Shown here in pieces: positions 15,915 to 24,500 of a stretch of 32,213 nucleotides of DNA (positions are counted from its first letter, which is position 1; every line of letters starts with the position of its first letter). The notes below the pieces were generated by a model. The model was not told the DNA's origin. It did not search any database and saw nothing but the letters and a program-made list of their open reading frames with translations. This stretch comes from Bacteroidales bacterium (GTDB taxonomy: Bacteria > Bacteroidota > Bacteroidia > Bacteroidales > P3): positions 1 to 32,213 of the forward strand of contig JAFSYK010000035.1 of assembly GCA_017449975.1 (NCBI GenBank), given 5' to 3'. A program made the translations under genes and the position numbers.

Positions 15915-17674
15915 TCGTGTTGCAAAGGTACGATTTTTCCCTTGTTCTTTTCGTACTGTTTTATGAAACTTTGCCCCACGTAATCGATGAAAACATCCGT
16001 TGTGTCGTGCCAACGTATGTTGTTGGAAAAGTGACGTATACAAGCTGCGGTATCAATCTCGGCACCTGGTGTGTCAGTGATGCGGTAGGTCATTCCCTCC
16101 AGTTGCAGGCAGTTGCCGAACCATTCGTGCAGGTAGTCGTAGGCATACTGGGTGAGGTAGCAGGGACGCTGACCCCTGTTCTCGTCGAGCAGTTTCAGGA
16201 ACCGTTGGTAGCCGATGAGGTTGATGTTTTCGCATCGCATATCGGGTCGCGCCCCTTCCACCTGCTGCACATACCACAGCGGGAAGGTGTCGTTGTCGCC
16301 AAAGGTGAAGAGCAGTGCTCCCTCGTCACACGAGTTGAGCAGGTTCATGGCCACGTCGTGTGTCACCCAGCGTCCCGAGCGGTCGTGGTCGTCCCAGTTG
16401 CCGCAGGCCATCAGCAGGGGTGCCGCCACCGCCAGTGCCGCCACCGTATTGCGCTGCCAGCGCCGTTGGCTCCACCGCAGCAGACTGTCAGCACCGTAGC
16501 CTATCCATAGTGCTACGGCATAGAAGGAGAGGATGTAGGCGTAGTCGCGTTCGCGGGGTTCGTAGCAGGGGTGGTTGAGGTAGAAGTTGAGCAGTGGCCC
16601 TGCAGTGAAGAATAGCAGTAGGGAGGCCCAGAAAAGGGTACGACGTCTGCCCATGGCCGCCAGTCCGACGAGGGCCAGCAGCAGTGGCAGTATATACCAT
16701 ACGGTAGTGTCGCGCCGCTCGTTATGTCGCGCTATGAAGTTGTCGCACAGGTAGCGGCCATACATATAGCCCAGCTGGTAGGTGGCATAGTAGCGTAGGT
16801 TGCCCGCCAGCCCGTCGTCACCGCCCGACCAGACGGCGGCATTTTCGTCGTCATGGTTGTGGTGGCGCCACATACGTGGATAGAGCGGTGCTTTCTCATA
16901 GGTGTCGCGCGTCAGATAGGCGTGGAACCGCTCGATGTTGTCGGGGTTGCCGAAATCGAGCGGCGGATGGCCTGCCGCGCGGATGGGGACGATGAGATAG
17001 GGGGTGAGTCCGATGGTGAAAAACAGCAGTGCCAGCAGCGTCATGCGGCGCAGGTGACGCCAACTCGGTCGGCTCCGCTGCCTGCGCAGCGTCGCTGCCA
17101 CGACGGCCACCACCATGGGCAGCGTCAGCAGGGTAATCTGGTGTACACAGATGCCCATACCTGTCAGCAATGCTATTAGCAGCAGCCAACGGCTGCTGTC
17201 GCCGCGTTCCACACTGTCGCGCCAGCGCCAGGTGGCCCAAACGATGACTGCGGCGATGAACATTGCCAGTGCGTAGACCTCACTCTCGACAGCCGAGTAC
17301 CAAGCGGTGTGGCAGAAGAGGTAGCACAGCGCACCCACGACAGCACCCAGGTGGATGCGCGCCGTCTCCTCTTTGCGTCGTATCATGCGCTCCAGTGTCC
17401 AGTAGAGGAACATTACCGTCAGCCCGGTGGCCACGGCCGACAGGGCGTTGCAGCAGGCTGCCACCCATTGTGTGTGACTGCCGGCGAGCAGACAGAAGAG
17501 GTGGGCGATTAGTTGGTAGAGCGGTGCTCCGGGAGGGTGGGGGACCTGCAGGTTGTAGGCGGTGGCGATGAACTCTCCGCAGTCCCAGAAGCTCACGGTG
17601 GGTTCCAGGGTGAGCAGGTAGACCGTGGTAGCCGTCAGCGCCAGCAACCATCCTAGGCGGTTGATGGTTTTCAC
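15911..17674 (-). CDS. DUF2723 membrane protein (short form)
   Basis: 587 residues from a GTG at 17674 that overlaps the lptE stop (GTGA). Multi-spanning, related to GT-C mannosyltransferase-like proteins. The family is recognised from LEPTVSFWDCGEFIATAYNL, the VPHPPGAPLYQL segment, YLNHPCYEPRERDYAYILSF and LFTFGDNDTFPLWYVQQVEG. Catalytic acids of the GT-C type could lie in FWDCGEF. Bacteroidetes homologues I know are often around 1000 residues or more with a long soluble C-terminus, and this one ends soon after the GDNDTFPLWY domain. Its substrate is unknown. Position between lptE and PBP2 suggests an envelope role. Confidence 0.8.
   Translation of the reverse strand: MKTINRLGWLLALTATTVYLLTLEPTVSFWDCGEFIATAYNLQVPHPPGAPLYQLIAHLFCLLAGSHTQWVAACCNALSAVATGLTVMFLYWTLERMIRRKEETARIHLGAVVGALCYLFCHTAWYSAVESEVYALAMFIAAVIVWATWRWRDSVERGDSSRWLLLIALLTGMGICVHQITLLTLPMVVAVVAATLRRQRSRPSWRHLRRMTLLALLFFTIGLTPYLIVPIRAAGHPPLDFGNPDNIERFHAYLTRDTYEKAPLYPRMWRHHNHDDENAAVWSGGDDGLAGNLRYYATYQLGYMYGRYLCDNFIARHNERRDTTVWYILPLLLALVGLAAMGRRRTLFWASLLLFFTAGPLLNFYLNHPCYEPRERDYAYILSFYAVALWIGYGADSLLRWSQRRWQRNTVAALAVAAPLLMACGNWDDHDRSGRWVTHDVAMNLLNSCDEGALLFTFGDNDTFPLWYVQQVEGARPDMRCENINLIGYQRFLKLLDENRGQRPCYLTQYAYDYLHEWFGNCLQLEGMTYRITDTPGAEIDTAACIRHFSNNIRWHDTTDVFIDYVGQSFIKQYEKNKGKIVPLQHE
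15923..15930 (-). promoter_or_regulatory. Possible mrdA promoter inside the end of the DUF2723 gene
   Basis: Minus strand AAAAATCG then TACCTTTG, matching the -7 layout of the other promoters, only 8 bases before the mrdA ATG. If active, the mRNA would have almost no leader. It is also coding (IVPLQHE), so chance is possible. Confidence 0.35.
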
Positions 17675-18195
17675 CAGTTGACGACGGTTTTGTTAAAGAT
17701 ATCTTCGCTGAGCTCGGTGACAATCTCCTCCACCAAGGCACTCTCCACCGCCGAGAAGTCGCGTGTGGCGTCGTAGTCCTTGTAGCGCGAGAAGGTCTGT
17801 TCGAAGTCGTCGGCAGGGTTGATGAGGTTGACGAATTTCACCTTGATGGTGATGGTGAGCCGGTTGGTGGCCACGTTGTCGTCACTCGACAGCGACGAGG
17901 CTTGCGTGGCGTAGGAAGTAATCTCGCCACTCACCTGCAGGTCGCCGTCGTTGCTGGTCACGCTGAGCCGTGTCTGCGACTCGTAGAGCGTGTGTAGCGC
18001 GTCGTATAGTTTCTGACTTAACTGCGGGTTGACGGTGGTGGCGTAGTTGGGGAATGGTTTTAGCGACAGGGTTTTGGCATCGGCAGGGATGGATGCACCC
18101 GTAAAGCTATAGCCTCCCACGCAGGCCGCCCACAGCGGTGCCGTCAGCAGCAACACCAGCACAAGTGACCATGTAAAACGTTGTGATCTTCTCAC
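17671..18195 (-). CDS. lptE: LptE-family LPS-assembly lipoprotein
   Basis: 174 residues from a GTG at 18195. An ATG two bases upstream is out of frame, and a stop lies just before the GTG in its own frame. A signal peptide (about 8-24) ends in a WAAC lipobox. The mature part starts GGYSFTGASIPADAKTLSL, the characteristic LptE start, then alternates beta strands and helices (QLSQKLYDALHTLYESQTRL, VSGEITSYATQASS). LptE supports and plugs LptD in the outer membrane for LPS export. The stop overlaps the DUF2723 start. The gene is preceded by the 30-base word repeat. Confidence 0.87.
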   Translation of the reverse strand: MRRSQRFTWSLVLVLLLTAPLWAACVGGYSFTGASIPADAKTLSLKPFPNYATTVNPQLSQKLYDALHTLYESQTRLSVTSNDGDLQVSGEITSYATQASSLSSDDNVATNRLTITIKVKFVNLINPADDFEQTFSRYKDYDATRDFSAVESALVEEIVTELSEDIFNKTVVNW

Positions 18196-18199
18196 ATCC

Positions 18200-18229
18200 T
18201 TTTAGTTTTTAGCTTTTACTTTTTAGTTT
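18200..18229. repeat. 30-base word repeat, copy 2
   Basis: Identical to 10196-10225. It lies directly upstream of the lptE start and forms the stop region of the 56-residue gene, just as copy 1 does for queC and queD. In both places the orientation relative to the downstream gene is the same. Confidence 0.85.
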
Positions 18230-18399
18230 TAATAGTCGCGTGAGTCGTTGTCGATACGCTGCTCCTCTTCCAGCGTCCAGAGCATATAGGCAGCTTGCTG
18301 CTCCAGGTAGTTGAGGATGTCGATTTTGATGTTGAGTTCATTCACCTGGTTGATTTCCCCAACCAACGTATCAATCTTTATTTTGAAATTGTTGTCCAT
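18229..18399 (-). CDS. Small coiled-coil protein, 56 residues, upstream of lptE
   Basis: The ATG at 18399 gives MDNNFKIKIDTLVGEINQVN, then a heptad-like helix (NELNIKIDILNYLEQQAAYM) and an acidic end LEEEQRIDNDSRDY. The codon use resembles its neighbours and the frame is complete. It is predicted to be a single soluble helix or coiled coil. It lies 27 bases after the ribBA stop and 33 bases before lptE on the same strand. I do not recognise a family. It may simply be cotranscribed with lptE. Confidence 0.6.
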   Translation of the reverse strand: MDNNFKIKIDTLVGEINQVNELNIKIDILNYLEQQAAYMLWTLEEEQRIDNDSRDY

Positions 18400-18426
18400 C
18401 TATATTAACTTCTTGGTTCTTAACAC

Positions 18427-19647
18427 TTACTTCTTGCTTCCCAAGTGCAGCTCATGTCCCATGCGGTCTTGTTTGGTGCGCAGGTAGCGTTCGTTGTACT
18501 GGTTGGGTTGGATGACGATGGGCACGGTCTCCACAATCTGCAGTCCGTAGCCTTCGAGACCGCTGCGTTTGACGGGGTTGTTGGTGAGCAGCCGCATCTT
18601 CTTCACGCCGAGGTCGCGCAGCATCTGGGCTCCGATGCCGTAGTCGCGTTCGTCGGCTTTGAAGCCGAGGGCGAGGTTGGCGTCGACGGTGTCCATGCCT
18701 TGCTCCTGCAGGTGGTAGGCTTTCAGCTTGTTGACTAAGCCGATGCCACGCCCCTCTTGACTCATATAGAGGATTACGCCGCGACCTTCCTGCTCTACCA
18801 TGCGCATGGCCTCGTGCAGCTGGTCGCCGCAGTCGCATTTACAGCTGCCGAAGATGTCGCCGGTGGCGCAGCTGGAATGCACACGCACCAGCACGGGCTC
18901 ATCGTCTTTCCATTCGCCTTTCGACAGCGCCATGTGTGTGGTGCCGTTGTCCAGCTGGGTGTAGGCGGTGAGTTTGAAATTGCCCCAGCGGGTGGGCAGG
19001 AACACCTCTTCCTCTTTGCGGATGAGTGTCTCGTGCGCTACACGGTAGGCGATAAGGTCTTTGATGGTGACAATCTTGATGCCGAAACGCTGGCTCACCT
19101 CCATCAGCTGTGGCAGACGGGCCATGGTGCCATCGTCGTTGATGATTTCGATGAGGGCACCGGCGGGGTAGAGTCCTGCCAATCGTGCCAGGTCGACAGC
19201 CGCCTCAGTGTGGCCGGCACGCACCAGCACGCCGCCGTTGCGGGCCCGCAACGGGTTGATATGACCAGGACGACCTAAATCGGCTGCCTGGGTCTTGGGG
19301 TCGGCGAGGGCACGGATGGTGGCGGCACGGTCGTGCATCGACACACCCGTTGTGCAGCCGTTGCCCAGCAGGTCAACGGTCACGGTGAAAGGAGTGCCCA
19401 GCAGCGAGGTGTTGTCATGCACCTGCATGTCGAGGTTCAGCTCATGGCAGCGCTCTTCGGTGACAGGCGAGCAGAGCACGCCGCGGCCGTTCTTGAGCAT
19501 GAAATTGACATGCTCGGGTGTGATTTTCTCGGCGGCAATGATAAAGTCGCCTTCGTTCTCGCGGTCTTCGTCGTCGACGACGATGACGAATTTTCCGGCC
19601 TTGAAGTCTTCAATGGCTTCTTCTATTGTGTTCAGTTTTATCTCCAT
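18427..19647 (-). CDS. ribBA: Bifunctional DHBP synthase / GTP cyclohydrolase II RibBA
   Basis: 406 residues from the ATG at 19647 ([15 protein letters not shown]); the frame further up crosses the promoter. The N-terminal RibB half makes 3,4-dihydroxy-2-butanone 4-phosphate ([22 protein letters not shown]). The C-terminal RibA half opens GTP, with zinc ligands in [18 protein letters not shown] and the motifs [10 protein letters not shown] and LLTNNPVK. Both start the riboflavin pathway. It has its own -7 box. The last codons (GSKK, stop) run into a repeat of AAGAAGTAAG-like words. No FMN riboswitch is seen in the short leader. Confidence 0.96.
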   Translation of the reverse strand: MEIKLNTIEEAIEDFKAGKFVIVVDDEDRENEGDFIIAAEKITPEHVNFMLKNGRGVLCSPVTEERCHELNLDMQVHDNTSLLGTPFTVTVDLLGNGCTTGVSMHDRAATIRALADPKTQAADLGRPGHINPLRARNGGVLVRAGHTEAAVDLARLAGLYPAGALIEIINDDGTMARLPQLMEVSQRFGIKIVTIKDLIAYRVAHETLIRKEEEVFLPTRWGNFKLTAYTQLDNGTTHMALSKGEWKDDEPVLVRVHSSCATGDIFGSCKCDCGDQLHEAMRMVEQEGRGVILYMSQEGRGIGLVNKLKAYHLQEQGMDTVDANLALGFKADERDYGIGAQMLRDLGVKKMRLLTNNPVKRSGLEGYGLQIVETVPIVIQPNQYNERYLRTKQDRMGHELHLGSKK

Positions 19648-19688
19648 AACTATTCTTTCGGCATCGGTGAAACCCACCTTGCCCACTG

Positions 19689-19696
19689 CAAAGATA
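19689..19696 (-). promoter_or_regulatory. -7 box of ribBA
   Basis: Minus strand: six A, GCG, then TATCTTTG, 41 bases before the ATG. It fits the TAnnTTTG consensus. Confidence 0.6.
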
Positions 19697-19794
19697 CGCT
19701 TTTTTGTCGTAGTCGATTTCTCTAAATTTTACCGAGCAGCAGTATTTTCCTATTAATGAATCGGGCGTACACAGGGGTACGCCCCTACATAATC

Positions 19795-19927
19795 TTGTGT
19801 ATTACCTTAACTACTAAATTCAATAACCCATAACCACTAACCATTCATTTGCCTTAACTACTAACCCACCGCCCAATAACATTTGCCTTAACTACTTAAC
19901 TACTTACCTCCTTAACTACTGAAATCC
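19795..19927. repeat. Word-repeat gap between ribBA promoter and the pqqD-like gene
   Basis: Repeats of CCTTAACTACT, with CATTTGCCTTAACTACT at 19846-19862 and again at 19880-19896, plus CTAACC-type words. The same vocabulary occurs at 5900-5957 and 31516-31566. No precursor peptide gene or other ORF is seen in 19697-19927. Confidence 0.75.
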
Positions 19928-20197
19928 CTACTCCTCAACCAATCCAGCCTCCAACCACTGCTTCGCGATGGCTTCGGCGTCGTGGAGTGCGGTGTCGCCG
20001 TCGATGCCGTATTCTTCGGTCAGCAGCGCGGCGAGACGTGCGTTGTCGAAATCCTCACCTTCCACATGGCTCCACAGAAAGGCGGCGGAGGGGTTGAGCA
20101 CCATCAGTTTGTTGAAGTTGACGTGGTTGATACCCTCGGCGGTGATGATGTTCTCACCGCATATTTGGCGCAATTTGAATCCTGCTTTCTGTTTCAT
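19928..20197 (-). CDS. PqqD-like protein (RiPP recognition element fold)
   Basis: 89 residues. MKQKAGFKLRQICGENIITA, then FNKLMVLNPSAAFLWSHVEG, then a winged-helix end (LAALLTEEYGIDGDTALHDA). This is the PqqD fold: three beta strands then helices, with the typical LNPSAAFLW motif. PqqD-like proteins bind leader peptides and hand them to modifying enzymes. It lies 20 bases after the kinase/peptidase fusion, the usual pairing with HPr-kinase-like proteins. No precursor, radical-SAM enzyme or cyclase is nearby, so the substrate is unknown. Confidence 0.85.
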   Translation of the reverse strand: MKQKAGFKLRQICGENIITAEGINHVNFNKLMVLNPSAAFLWSHVEGEDFDNARLAALLTEEYGIDGDTALHDAEAIAKQWLEAGLVEE

Positions 20198-20217
20198 GGT
20201 TATCTATTTTATTGTTT

Positions 20218-21558
20218 TCAATTCTTATTTCCCCACAGCCACTCTGTGCGGTGCAGTACCGCCAGCACTATCCGGCGCACCCAGTAGGGCAGTCGCCGCC
20301 ATAGTTGGGCCGTTGCCACCTTTCTCTCTCGCCCTTTCGGTCCGACGATGGCTTCGGCGCGACCGATGATGTTCTCTGTGCGACAGTGTTCGGTGCCCTG
20401 TAGGTTGCCGTCGCCCGACAGGGTGACGGCGTCGCCCGCTATGCCGATGATGCGGTGAAGCACATAATGTTTCGGCAACACCTCGGCCAGCACCACGTCG
20501 CCCACACTGTAGTGTTCGTGACGTTGCAGGCGCACGCTGTCGACGTTGCCGCGTATGAAGGGCAGCATACTGTATCCTTTGGTGGCGAGGGTCACCTGTT
20601 TGCCTTCGCGGAGCATGTCGGCTACGGCGGAGAGCAGTATGGCGTTGGATATTTCGATGGGTTGTCCGGCCAGGGGCGCTGTGACGCCCACGGTGCTGTG
20701 GCAGAGTTGTGCTGCGGCGTGGTCGGGCAGGCAACGCAGATGCCAGCATCCCACCTGCGTCAGCAGGGCGGCCAGCGTGTTGTGCAGTCCGTCGGCTGTC
20801 GCGCTGTCGCATTTCATGCCCGACGACGAAGAGAGTATTGCGGCGTAGGCCTCAGGTGCTGACAGTCGTACAATCTCGTTGTAGGGTGCCTGTTCCAGGT
20901 CGACGATGGCGCCGACAGGAGCGCTATGGTTGAGGTAGCATGGCGTCTTGCCGCTCCAGGGTGTCCCGTAGACACGTGCCACACCATCGTCGCCGATGTG
21001 CACCACGGGGTTGTCGTCGTTGAGCAGCGTCACCTCGTCCAACGTCTCCAGCCACAGACGGCTGTGGGTACTCTTTCCGGTGCCGCTGATGCCGAGGAAG
21101 AGGTAGCCGATGCCCGACTTCACGACCGTCGAAGCGTGCATCAGCAAGGTCTGTCGGTTGGCGCTGAAGAGGGCGTAGAGCAACATCAGGCTGCTGTCGA
21201 CGGCAAAGCGTCGTTCTTGTTCGTCGTTGACCACAATCCAGCCCTTGCCGCTGTCGCGCTCCACCAGCAGTTGTGCGGAGGTTGGCGCGCTGGCGTTTGG
21301 TGCCAGCTCGAAGAGGAAGCCGCGCCCGTCGTCCCACCGCGCGGTGGAGAGGATGATGTGGGCAGCGTCGGCGTCCTGCGCCGACGGCAGCGCCACCGGC
21401 TCCAGTGTCAACGGCGGCAGTGCCGTCACCTCCTCCAACGTGAAGACCACCGGTCCCGCCGTCGCGACAAACGGCCGGTAGTTCTCCAGAGGAAGCGGCT
21501 GCAGCAACCTCACCGCGAAGCCATGCCCCGCCACATTATAGTATTCCTGCCCCGACAT
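20218..21558 (-). CDS. HPr-kinase-like domain fused to an S26-type peptidase domain
   Basis: 446 residues. The middle is an HPr-kinase-like P-loop domain: GISGTGKST (156-164), acidic LLNDDNP (178-184), then the GTPWSGKT element (198-205) seen in PqqD-associated kinases. From about 320 there is an S24/S26 peptidase domain with GYSMLP (Ser330), VLHRI (His368) and LSGDGN (Asp383), the Ser/His/Asp arrangement of SipW/ER-type signal peptidases. I see no membrane helix, unlike a normal signal peptidase. The first 120 residues resemble the N-terminal part of such kinases. It begins 5 bases after hsdR and precedes the pqqD-like gene. Phosphorylating and cutting a small peptide is an inference. Confidence 0.75.
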   Translation of the reverse strand: MSGQEYYNVAGHGFAVRLLQPLPLENYRPFVATAGPVVFTLEEVTALPPLTLEPVALPSAQDADAAHIILSTARWDDGRGFLFELAPNASAPTSAQLLVERDSGKGWIVVNDEQERRFAVDSSLMLLYALFSANRQTLLMHASTVVKSGIGYLFLGISGTGKSTHSRLWLETLDEVTLLNDDNPVVHIGDDGVARVYGTPWSGKTPCYLNHSAPVGAIVDLEQAPYNEIVRLSAPEAYAAILSSSSGMKCDSATADGLHNTLAALLTQVGCWHLRCLPDHAAAQLCHSTVGVTAPLAGQPIEISNAILLSAVADMLREGKQVTLATKGYSMLPFIRGNVDSVRLQRHEHYSVGDVVLAEVLPKHYVLHRIIGIAGDAVTLSGDGNLQGTEHCRTENIIGRAEAIVGPKGRERKVATAQLWRRLPYWVRRIVLAVLHRTEWLWGNKN

Positions 21559-21563
21559 ATAAA

Positions 21564-24500
21564 TTACAAAAATAAGAAATTTTCTCCTTCCGCCGCCATA
21601 GGAAGCGGTTCTTCTTCGTTCATCGAGTAGGGTTTTACATTTAAGGCTATCGTAGTGGCTCTGTTCTTCTTGAAATTCTCCGCCTGCTCGAAGATGGCCT
21701 TGAACACCTCGTCGCGTGTCGCCGGCGGGTATTTGTGTTTGGCGAGGGTGAGGATGATTTGTACCTTCAGCTGCGCCTTGATGTCGGATTTCTTGTCCCA
21801 GTCGATGTATTGTGTCTTGTCGTCGACCACCTCTTTCACATCCTTGGCCAGGGCAATGTACTGCTCCTCTGTGTATTCGTTGAGAAATCCATACTGCTCG
21901 GCCACGGCCTTCAGAATGTCGTAGAAGGCTTTGACCTCGATGTTGGGTATTCCTTCGGGCAACACGCTGTCTTTCTTGATTTCTTCAAACAGCTCCGCCA
22001 GCTGGTTGGCTACCTCTGTCACAATCTCATCGGCCAGCACAATGTCGTCCGACCGGTCGTTGTACTGGTCTATGATGCCGTTCAGCCGCTCGGTGAAACA
22101 GACGGCTTTCACCTTGTTCACCTTCTTTACGCTGTCAATGACCCGCTTCAGCAGCTGCTCCATCAGTTTGACTTTTGTGTTCTGATAGGGCAGTCGTTTC
22201 AGGCGTTCCATATACTGTGTGGCCAGCAGGTCGATCTGTTCGGTGTTGTCGAGCGACATGCTGTTGATGACCACCACCTCTTCCGAGATAAGCGCCTCGT
22301 TGACCAGCTGCAGCACGTGGCGGTTCATCTGCGAGGCATCGGGCGATTCGCCGACGGTGGTCTTGTAGATGACCGAGCGCACACCCGTGAAGAAATGCAC
22401 ATCGTTCACCTCGTCCCTGCTGATACGCTCGTCGTTGTTGCACATGTTGTAGGCCGACTTCATGATGGTGGTGTGCTTCATGAATCGCTTCTCCGTCTCG
22501 TCGGTCTGTTGAATGCGCTCGGCGGCCAGTTGCAAGGTGTCGAGTTGTTCCAGCGGTGTGCCCGTGAAGAATTTTTTATAATCGAAGCCGTGGAACATGC
22601 GCCGCAGCAGGTCCAGTTCGTCCTTGAACAGCTTGACGGCACTGTCGATGGTCTCCACCGGCGTCTCGTTCTGTCCGCCGTTGGCATATCTCTTCATCGC
22701 CTGGTTGAACTTCTTCTTGATGCCGAGGTAATCGACAATCAGGCCTTTGTCCTTGCCGGGATAGTTGCGGTTCACGCGGCTCACGGTCTGTATCAGTGTG
22801 TGCATCTGCAACGGCTTGTAGCAGTACATCGTGTCCAGACAGGGCACGTCGAAGCCCGTTATCCACATGTCCACCACGATGGCGATCTTGAAGTTCGACT
22901 TCTCTTCTTTGAACTGCAGGTCCAGCTTCTTGCGGTCTTCGTCGGTACCCAGCAGGTTGTACAGCTCTTCGGGGTCGTCTTTCTGACGGATGAAGACCAT
23001 CTTGACCTTCTCCATCGGCTTTATCTTCTCGGCCTCCTCTTTGCTGAGTTCTTCCCCGTCGCCGCATACTTTCACCTCTGCCCATTCGGGTCGCAAGGCA
23101 ATTATCGCCTTGTATATGGCATAGCCTATTTCGCGGGTGGCGCAGACTATCATCGCCTTGCCTTTCACGGTGCTGCCCTCTTCCACACGGCGCTCGTAGT
23201 GTTGTATGAAGTCCACCGCCAGCCTATGGATAAGGTCGGGACTGTTGAGCAGTACGCTCATCTGGGTCATTGCCCGTTTGCTTTCCTCAATCTGGTAGTC
23301 GGTCGAGCCCTCTTCGGCACATTTGTCGTAATAGGCTTCTATCTGCTTGATGAGTTCGCTGTCGGCGAAGACATGCGAGGCACGTCCCTCGTACATAATG
23401 GTCTTGGTGATGCCGTCGTTCACGGCCTCTATCATCGAGTATTCATCCACTATGGGACCGAAGACCTCGAGCGTCGGGTCGATGGGTGTGCCGGTGAAGC
23501 CCACGTAGGTGGCGTTGGGCAGCGAGTCGCGAAGGTATTTGGCAAAGCCATACGAGCGGCGCACACCCTTGTCAGTTATCTCCACCTTCTCCTCCAAGCC
23601 CGTCTGAGAACGGTGTGCCTCGTCGCTGATGCAGATGATGTTGGCGCGGTTGGATAGCAGGTTGATGTCCTTGGAAAACTTCTGTATGGTGGTGAGGAAC
23701 ACGCCGCCGCTAGTGCGTCCCTGTAGTTTGGCCTTCAGGTCCTCGCGGCTCTCCACCTGCTCTATCACGCTGTCGCCCACAAACTGCTTGGCGTTCAGCA
23801 ACAGACGCGACAGCTGGTCGTCGAGGTCGGTGCGGTCGGTGATAAGGATGATGGTCGGGCTGCACAGGGCTTTGCTCTTCATCAGCAATCGCGACAGGAA
23901 GAGCATCGTCAGCGACTTGCCACAGCCCGTGGCGCCGAAATAGGTACCGCCCTTGCCGTCGCCGCCGGGGTTGAGCTTGCTGTGGTTGAGGATATTCTGG
24001 TACAGGGCTCGGGCAGCGAAATATTGCGGATAGCGGCAAATGAACTTGCGCTCGTCTTTCGAGGTGTCGGGGAAGTAGATGAAGTTGTGGACGACATCGA
24101 TAAGGCGGTCCTTACGAAACAATCCTGCCACCATCGTCTTCAGCGAGGGGATGCCGCTGTCGGCCTTGTCCTTGGCGTTGACTTTGCGCCAGGCGTAGAA
24201 GAATTCGTAGGGGGTGTAGAGTGTGCCGAATTTGTTGTTCACGCCGTCGGAGATGACGATGAAGGCGGTGTATTTGAACAGCGCAGGGATGTCGCGTCGG
24301 TAGCGGATGGTCAGCTGCTTGTAGGCATCCTCGATGGTGGTGTTCTGCTTGATAGCGCTCTTGAACTCAAACACCACTACAGGCAGGCCGTTCAGGAAGA
24401 TAATGGCATCAGGTATGCGACGCTGGTTCCCTACGATGTCGTATTGATTGACAACCTTGAAGATGTTATGTTTCTGCTGACTCTCTTCGAAAGCGATGGG

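Noticed and set aside
19648-19696. FMN riboswitch upstream of ribBA
   Set aside because: The leader is about 40 bases, far too short, and no conserved FMN core is seen.
19795-19927. Possible CRISPR-like array
   Set aside because: Repeats are short, irregular and adjacent without unique spacers of constant length; no cas genes are present.
21735-23657. Long antisense frame over hsdR
   Set aside because: No domain features, and hsdR on the minus strand is intact.
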